A DNA stretch of 64,000 bases from Lateolabrax maculatus (lineage: Eukaryota; Chordata; Actinopteri; Acropomatiformes; Lateolabracidae). The DNA lies in contig CM062196.1 of the NCBI GenBank assembly GCA_031216445.1, positions 4,336,001 through 4,400,000 of the forward strand, in the 5' to 3' direction. Every line of letters begins with the position of its first letter. Positions within the stretch are counted from its first letter, which is position 1. The notes below the pieces were generated by a model that had not been told where the DNA came from, did not search any database, and saw nothing but the letters and a program-made list of their open reading frames with translations. Positions 56,834 to 64,000 of this stretch are shown one piece after another. A program made the position numbers and the translations under genes.

Positions 56834-56839
56834 AATAAA
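56834..56839 (+). terminator. Possible DEPDC1 poly(A) signal
   Basis: AATAAA about 1.03 kb after the stop. Another hexamer near 57252 is an alternative. Neither is supported by more than the motif. Confidence 0.45.
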
Positions 56840-57729
56840 ACCTCAAAGTGTTTCATTTGAAAGCTGTGTAGTGGCTTCTGGCTGTACCTATTTCCTCCAA
56901 TGAGAGTAGCAGGGATCTTTCATTTCAGTGATGGATGTTAACAGGTATTTACTAAACTGCAGCGCAATACAGAACCCTTATTATATCAAGTGTCTGAGGA
57001 AATGTGACAAACTTGACTCAAAAGATCAAGTTTTTTTTATTTATCTTTTTATGAAGTATTCGTTCTACCCTGATATGTTCTATACCTCAAATCAGATGTT
57101 GTGTGTGTGTGTATATGTGTGTGTATGTATGTCTAACCATATGTGCACTCATCAGCAGTGTTTTTGGCAAAGACTTTTACAGGGGAGTGTGTATTGTACA
57201 CCTACATTGTTCTACTCTCCCTCTACATTGTTTACTATGCAAAGCCCTGGGAAATAAACCTGTTCAGCTGTTCTATTTATACGCTTTTGTCCTGTTTCTA
57301 TTGTTCTATCATCTTCACTGTATATTATTAACTATACCAGGTACCAAATATGTGACTGCCACTCAAACAGGCAAAAGAAAAACTGTATTTCCTCCACCCT
57401 TAATATTAAACTGATAGACGTGTGGCCACTCTGAGAATATACAAAGGGTTGGCAGGGTTTTGTTCTAACTTTAACTAACTAACTTGTAGCGCTTAATTGT
57501 TGACATTTTTGGCATCCTGATGCTTGTTTGCCCATCTGTGGGATTCTTTTCCATTTTATTTACCAGTTTAAATGTTGAAGTAAACAGCTTTACAATGCAG
57601 TTTGCAGAACACAACCAAGAACGGTTTAAGTAAGTCTAGTTATCCAAACGTATTATTTTGAATTAATAATAATGGTTAACATACCCTAAATGTTTACTTT
57701 GTTCTAGGATCACTGTCAGGCCATTTTTT

Positions 57730-58150
57730 AAACCAAATCGAGCCTTCATGTTGACATGAAATGTACTGAGCACATGAATGGTCCCCAGAGGATGAACCTT
57801 TTCCATTTTGGACATTAATTTAGATCCCCCCAGCACCACCCTCAGGTCACATCTCAGTTGCCATGTAATGCCGTGTTGATATTCGTGGGGTCACCAAAGT
57901 CAGAACAGTTCATCCACAGAGGAACAGGAATGTCTGTACCAAATTTCATGGCAGACCAGCCAGTAGTTAAAAACTGTGTCAACCTCTTGGTGGCATGAAA
58001 TGAAATGTCTGGGGTTCATCCTCCGGGGACCATGAATGTTGGCACAAAAGTTCATGGCAATCCATTTATCACTATTCAGATATTTCAGTCTGAACCACAG
58101 TGGTGCACTGCCAGACCGACCTTCCCATCCCTGGAGCTTTGCCACTAGCA
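57730..58150 (+). repeat. Dispersed repeat, two half-units
   Basis: Contains accaaatttcatggcagacc and later gcacaaaagttcatggcaat, with atgaatggtccccagaggat before them. It belongs with 24520-24780 and 26110-26340. The minus-strand open frame at 57900-58370 arises from this repeat. Confidence 0.6.
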
Positions 58151-59018
58151 GGGCAAAAAAACAACACAATAAAGAATATAGTACAAAAAAGAGAGGACAA
58201 TACTGTAGTGAGTGCACCTTTAGTTCTATCATGAGGTCACCAAAGTGGCAAAAATCTACCTTGTTTATTTTTTTGCATGCAGGAACCAGAATCTGTTTGT
58301 TAACCTGCAGCATCGCACAGACACTAGATGACAGATTACTGCTCCTTTTAACCCTTATTAATGCAATCAATCATTTGACTTCACCCTTTCATCCTTTTAT
58401 TCAACGTTTCATTTATCAAAGTGACAGGGCAAAAACAGTAGACATGGTTAACCATTCACTCTCCCCCTCTTTGTTTCTGTGGTGCTCTCTCCCCCTCCAG
58501 AGGTTGCCAATTAAAATAGTTTCAGAGTGTTTGTCCGGGCTGTCTGGAACCAATTAGACAGGATTCTTACTCCACGCATGTCCATGTACAGACAACAACA
58601 CAAACACACTGCCTTTAAAAGCTGACTTTATTAGTTTGACCCACATCATCGGTAGGTGAGTGAGTGTTTGTGTTCCCAGGTTGACAAAGACCTTGTTTCT
58701 GGGGCCCGGAGAACATTTGCATGGAGCTGAGGGCCAGACGGTTGAAAGGAGAGGAGACAAAGCTGGCTTGTTCGGCTCTGGTTAAGGCCAGATGAGGAGG
58801 AGGAAAAGAGGGAGCAGGGGAGCAAAAGGCATGAAAAGAACCACAGGAAAGGAAGAGGAATTGGGGGAAGTGAGGAATGATGGAAAAGGGGAGGAGAAAG
58901 TGGGAGGAAAAGAGAGGAGGGGGCCTCAGTTTCCATCTTTCGCCACAGGAAATCTGTGTGTGGTTTAAAGGCAAATTCCCTTCTTGCAGGCTGCTTGTGT
59001 GAAGAGACAGACAGCAGC

Positions 59019-62000
59019 ATGGTCAGCCGGTGAGTGAAGCTCTCCCTTTCTTTTCTCAAACGGTTTAGTATGTTTGAGGGTAGAAACTTAAAGACGAAGA
59101 ATTTTATTTTTTTTATTTTTTAAATACGTTTATTGGTTCTCTGGAATGAAATGAGAGAAAGCAGCTTTGTAGACGCCACTCAGTGTTGTTTTCCTTGAAA
59201 GAGAAAAAGTTTTGATGGTGAGTCAACTCTGTAAAAAAGTACCTCCACTAAATAACTTTGTACTCCTCAAATGGTGGTTTTATGTTACGATATCAACCAA
59301 GAAAGCGGCAGTGTTTTACTGGTGTCGTTTTTAAGGGCTAATGTCAAAAGAGACAATGATAAAGAAAGAAAGAAAGAAAGAAAGAAAAAAGAAACAGATC
59401 GATAGAAAGTAGGAAAAGTGGAAAAGAAAGAGTAAAAGAACAGAGACAGAGAGACAGAACAAAATGCTAAATGAACCTTGTGGTAAAATTGTTTTGGTCA
59501 GCTGTTGTTTCCAAGGTGAAGAATGAACTTTTAGTCTCAGGTAAGTAATCATCATCATCATCTGAACCTGAAGTTTTTAAAGGTTTCATACAACATAAAA
59601 GAAGTCTTCAAATCCGGTTTGTGACTTGGTGATGTGATGTTATTCTTCCTTGAATTCAGTTTATCATTTTCCTCTCCAGTGTGGAGCATCCTGCTGCAGG
59701 CTACAGGAAGATCTTTGAGACAGTGGAGGAGCTGAATGAACCCATACCTGCAAAGATCACTGGTAGGGAAGAGGGCAGGCTATTCAACCTTTTTCTGGTA
59801 TTTTACCTTTATTTCAAAGTTGACAATAGAAAGTCTCTCGTGCACTCTAACGTTGTAATTACATGGTGTGCACCTTAGACCAGTAGGCCATAGGAAACGG
59901 CCTAAAGCTCATTAGTTAACACATTATATCTTGTGTGTTTAATCCGTACAACTAAAATGCAGCAGCCTTTGTTCTGAGCCGTTGCGAGGCAACCAGCGGA
60001 AACTCAAGGAACTTAACATTTTTCATGTTTTTATTCTTTTGTGCCAATATATGTAATTCTCTTTCTGTTTTGTGTTACCGTATTGAATCTAGCACTATAG
60101 TCTGATAGTCATGTTCTGGACGCTAAGACTGAACAACAGGATGTGATAATGTGTGTGTGTGTGTGTGTGTGTGTGGGTGTGTGTTTGCAGGTGTGATACC
60201 GTCATGGCTGGGCGGCAGTCTTCTCAGGATGGGTCCAGGTCTTTTCGAGTTGGGAGATGAACCTCTCCACCACATGTTTGATGGACAGGCTCTCATGCAC
60301 AAGTTTGACCTGAAGGACAGTCAGGTGACCTACTGCAGGAAGTAAGAACACTCGTTATGTCAGAGCACGTTGGTTTTCATTGCCATTGTTCTGAGATTAT
60401 CACATTTTCCAGTTTTTATGTGACTTTTCACAGGCTGTCTTCTCTTTTCCTCTGAAGCGCTTAACCTATTGTTTAGGCAGTTTCTCCATAAATGAGGTTT
60501 TCTTGTGAAGTCGGTTTAGACACGGATCTGGATCTAGATGTGGGTCCAGGAGTTCTAAAGGGATTTCGTAACATTGCAATGCAGGGTGTTGATTGTTTAT
60601 TTTGATGCAAATCCAAATCCAGATGCAGATATTTTATGGCATCTGATTTTTGTTAGTGCCGAGAGGTCTGCAGTTCTGTGCAACTGAGGGAAGGAGCTGA
60701 CAGTAAATTCAGCCGAACTGGAATGTTGCAAGAGAAGAGAGAAAAACAAAACTCACAGACACAGAGCAGCTACAGACCACAAAAACCCACCATCCAACTC
60801 CTTTGGAAAAGAAGTTTTCGGCTATTGAGCAGAATCAGTAATGTGTTTTATGGAATTTAAGTACTATTAATAGACAGTAAATACCTTTAACTTTGTGTTT
60901 TTTTCTGCAGGGCTGGTAAAGTAAACACATTCTTTACTCAACTAGCAGTACAGATACTCAAGTAAAAGTGAAAAAGTACAGGTTCCTGTCTCCTGGTCAC
61001 GGATATCATATTCACTAAACGCCTTTTCTCCACAGTCCACTCTCCCTCACTCATCTGTTTCATCTTGTTATTCTGTCGTGCGTGATATGCACGGACGGAT
61101 ACTGTAAGAAATCGACTTTTCTATGTGTTATCGTCTCATCCGTTTAGGTTTGAATTGGTCTTGATGTTGGGAAGATGATGCAAAATAAAAATAACAATTC
61201 CCCTCAAATGCATTAAAACTAAAATAACAAGCCTGTTTTGAAAAAGAACAGTAACACAGTCTTAGTATTTCCTTACTTCCCACCTCTGGTTGTCTGGCAC
61301 ATGACATGTAATCTCTCCGCTCAGGTTCATCAGGACGGATGCATATGTTCGTGCCATGACAGAGAACAGAGTAGTCATCACTGAGTTTGGGACCGCAGCC
61401 TACCCAGACCCCTGCAAAAACATCTTCTCCAGGTGAACCCCAACCCCGAGTTTCTCCACAGTACTGATGTTTCCAGCTGTGTTTTGATTGGTCAAAGACT
61501 GTCAGTGCTCTGTTTAATGTAAATGTGTTAAAGGAATATATCGTAGTCAACAGTTTGGGATGCTTGTTTGCTTACAAGAATTAGATAAAAAAAGATTTAC
61601 TCTCATAGCTGTCCATTCACTGTGAGGCCAGGAGAACATGAAGACGGGAAGCACTGGAGGTATATTCTTGGAGGTATTTCCTGGCCAGAAACTTTGTTTT
61701 GTTGTACAATTAAACAAACAAGAGATTTGTAGATGTGTTTAATATTCAACCACCATGTTACATTACAAAGTACAAGCTACTGTGAAACTAAAGACAAGAA
61801 AACTCATCATAAAAGAGTTCAGCCTGGAAGGCTCTGTTCCTGCGTCAGTGTCCTGAATGAAGTCCATGGTGTATTTTCACAGGGTCCTGAGAATATAATA
61901 ACCTGACAACGGGATGTGAGGAAGAGTGGAGGAGGAGGCGCAGGTAGCGAATACTTTGAGATGATGTAAGGCCTTATAGGAGAAGAACTGTGTTCTTAAG

Positions 62001-63341
62001 CCGAAGAAAATATCGAGAGAAGGAAAAGCAAAGGATGAAATGATCTGTTGAGTGAGATCATGTGCAGCCAGTTGATTGCTACGGTAAAGATAGATTGATC
62101 TACTGAGGATTGAACATTGTGTCCTTTAGTATTTAAGTGCCAACTCTCATCTGCACTAGACAAGAACTGATATTGCAGTTTCCCAGACAAAAGCCTTCAT
62201 TGTCATTGCACATTGTACAACAAATTTGCTGTGCAGATCCTTAAACGATCCTTTCTTTTTGCATGAAAGTAGGATCAATCTTATCTTCTAACTCTCGACA
62301 AGAAAGCGAAAAAAAGTGTATTCCAAAATGTGAACTATTCCTTTAAAGAGTTAACTCATACAATAATTCACACGGTGCAGAAAGCTGCTGCTGGTTTCTG
62401 TCCTTTTCAGTGTGGATTCATTACTGAAGCTAGTCAGCTTTAGTTACTGAACCTCCTTAGTCGACAAATTCAGAAAAAGTCTTTTCCAAATGTCAAAGAA
62501 TGGATTTTGAAACCAGAAACATTTTTGTTGGTAACATTGTTTGTTATTTCTCCTCCACATGCCCCAAACTATTCATATACTGTGATGTTATCATTCATAT
62601 ATCATTTTCCTTATTTCTGTGTAGATTCTTCACTTACTTCAAAGGCATTGAGGTGACTGATAACTGCTTAGTGAACATCTATCCAATCGGTGAAGACTTC
62701 TACGCTGTCACAGAGACCAATTACATCACTAAGGTTGATCCTGATACGCTGGAGACTTTACAGAAGGTGAGAGCTGATTGGTTCACATCAAAGCGAATGT
62801 TTAAACTTAATTCAATTAAATGATAGATGTGTCTTTCTTGTGTTCATAGTCTATCTTGTGTGCATGTGTTTCTATTAGGTGGACCTGTGTAAGTACCTCT
62901 CAGTGAATGGGGTGACTGCCCACCCCCACACAGACGCTGATGGTACAGTCTATAACATTGGTAACTGCTTTGGCAAGAGCATGAGTCTGGCTTATAACAT
63001 CGTCAAGATCCCACCTGCTCAGAAAGGTGAGTTTTGTTCCAAATTTAAGCGGACTGAATATCAGGAAATAATACTTTTATGTTTTTTTTTTTTTTGTTTT
63101 CATTATGAACAGAACTAAGTTGAAATTAAAATAAAATATTTAAGAGGTCATATATATATATATATATTCAGGTTTGTGGGGAATATAATGTATACGTCCT
63201 CTGTTAAAAAACATGATAATGTAATAACCAAAGAAATTAAAGATACAGTCACAATGGACACAATGCAAACACACACTGACATTTGTTAGATATTATGATG
63301 TACAGTCAACTGTCCTAAATGTGAGGTCACAGGGACAGAAT

Positions 63342-63400
<59 letters not shown>

Positions 63401-63992
63401 GGACAAAAAGAGAGAGAATAAAAGAAAAACTGAGAAGAGAGTCAGAAAGAAAACGAAAGAAAAAGGGAGACTAATATGAAAAGGACAAAAAGAGACAAAG
63501 AACTTGTTGCCGTGATGCAGACAACACTAACATATCAAAACTTCACAATCTGTTTCAATGTTGATGCTTCTGCTCCCACACTGTCTCTGTGTGTTTCCAG
63601 ACGTGTCAGATCCCTTAGAGAATTCCCAGGTCGTGGTTCAACTCCCCAGCAGTGAGAGGTTAAAGCCCTCCTACATACACAGGTATCCAGCTAGTTCTTC
63701 CATTTCTCTAAGTGAATCCACGCTACAATAAATTCAACAGCAAGTTCAAGTTTTTTGAGTTAAAAAATAACCCAGAGTTTGTGTCTGTGACCCGTCGAGA
63801 AGTTGCTACTGTGGTTAATGTATCTGTATCTGACTGTCTCTCTGTGTGTCTGTCTGTAGTTTCGGTTTGACAGACAACTATTTTGTGTTTGTGGAGCAGC
63901 CGGTGAAGATCAACCTGCTCAAGTTCCTGTCGGCCTGGAGCGTCAGAGGAGCCACATACATGGACTGCTTTGAATCCAACGAGAGCATAGGG
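59019..63992 (+). CDS. rpe65a: RPE65 retinoid isomerohydrolase, 5' part
   Basis: Converts all-trans retinyl ester to 11-cis retinol in the retinal pigment epithelium, on the ER membrane. Exons: 59019-59029, 59680-59762, 60191-60341, 61325-61432, 62625-62766, 62879-63026, 63601-63682, 63860-63992. They sum to 858 nt, 286 of about 533 residues; the gene continues past the window. The first exon has only 11 coding bases (Met-Val-Ser plus two bases). Numbering matches human without gaps as far as can be seen. Fe ligands His180 (TAHPH) and His241 (SYIHSFG) are present, as is Cys112 (PDPCKNIF). Position 231, a Cys in human, is Ser here. The last exon ends in [12 protein letters not shown]. The MVSR start and DEPDC1 neighbour favour rpe65a over the fish paralogues. 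Confidence 0.94.
59361..59390 (+). repeat. (AAAG)n microsatellite
   Basis: About six AAAG units in RPE65 intron 1, in a purine-rich stretch. Confidence 0.85.
60151..60183 (+). repeat. TG repeat before RPE65 exon 3
   Basis: A TG run with one interruption ends 7 bases before the exon 3 start at 60191, in the acceptor region. Confidence 0.85.
60905..60990 (+). repeat. Short interspersed repeat fragment
   Basis: Contains aagtaaacacattctttact and acagatactcaagtaaaagt, wording typical of a dispersed fish repeat. It lies in RPE65 intron 3. Confidence 0.4.
63342..63399 (+). repeat. (GATA)n microsatellite
   Basis: About 14 GATA units in RPE65 intron 6, followed by a purine-rich stretch of about 90 bases. 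Confidence 0.95.
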
Positions 63993-64000
63993 GTAGGTGG

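Larger units (their letters stand above)
55803..59018 (+). other. DEPDC1 3' UTR and gap to RPE65
   Basis: The first kilobase is probably 3' UTR. Then come a dispersed repeat (57730-58150) and the upstream region of RPE65. Purine-rich sequence at 58780-58930 precedes the RPE65 ATG. No other gene is seen; the open frames here are short and unlike known proteins. Confidence 0.5.

Noticed and set aside
57900..58557. Open frames of 156 and 173 residues on both strands
   Set aside because: The region is a dispersed fish repeat with copies near 24.5 and 26.2 kb, and the frames show no domain.

Overview
This is vertebrate nuclear DNA, almost certainly from a teleost fish (probably a percomorph; that rank is a guess). 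The evidence is multi-exon genes with GT-AG introns, fish-typical interspersed repeats, many microsatellites, and a gene order that brings together loci lying on both arms of human chromosome 1. Coding sequence was reconstructed by eye from splice sites, reading phase and family resemblance. No search was run.

Region 1 (1-25 kb, + strand) is a complement factor H / factor H-related cluster. Its exons each encode one CCP (sushi/SCR) domain and are almost all phase 1-1. It holds the last exon of one gene (264-457), a complete six-CCP gene (1855-7208) and a larger gene (11278-18428). The larger gene has a broken first CCP and an array of CCP exons enlarged by a recent tandem duplication of about 2.03 kb. 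Two further decayed last exons (about 8537-8731 and 23852-24016) show that at least five related genes once stood here. Between gene C and the second relic lies a satellite of about 4.9 kb whose + strand is almost entirely A and C (18858-23766).

Region 2 (25220-46196, - strand) is ASPM, the spindle-pole and microcephaly protein. I placed 26 exons that join in frame into 3322 codons plus a stop: an N-terminal ASH domain, calponin-homology domains, about 65 IQ motifs (63 of them in one 4.6 kb exon) and an ARM-like C-terminus. A possible 27th, optional exon is at 28154-28261. The IQ exon contains four copies of a nine-IQ, 657-bp cassette.

Region 3 (46.2-49.2 kb) separates the divergent ASPM and DEPDC1 genes. 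It holds a tRNA-His(GTG) gene and, on each side, promoter sequence with CCAAT boxes about 30 bp from a CHR-like hexamer, the arrangement typical of G2/M genes.

Region 4 (49205-55802, +) is DEPDC1, with 12 exons and 854 codons, including a 996-nt in-frame exon that matches the optional exon of the human gene. Region 5 (59019-63992, +, running off the window) is RPE65, the retinoid isomerohydrolase; eight exons carry 286 codons, including iron ligands His180 and His241.

In function, the left block is humoral innate immunity (control of complement C3b), the middle pair serves mitosis, and the right gene is the visual cycle. They are neighbours by synteny and do not form one pathway.
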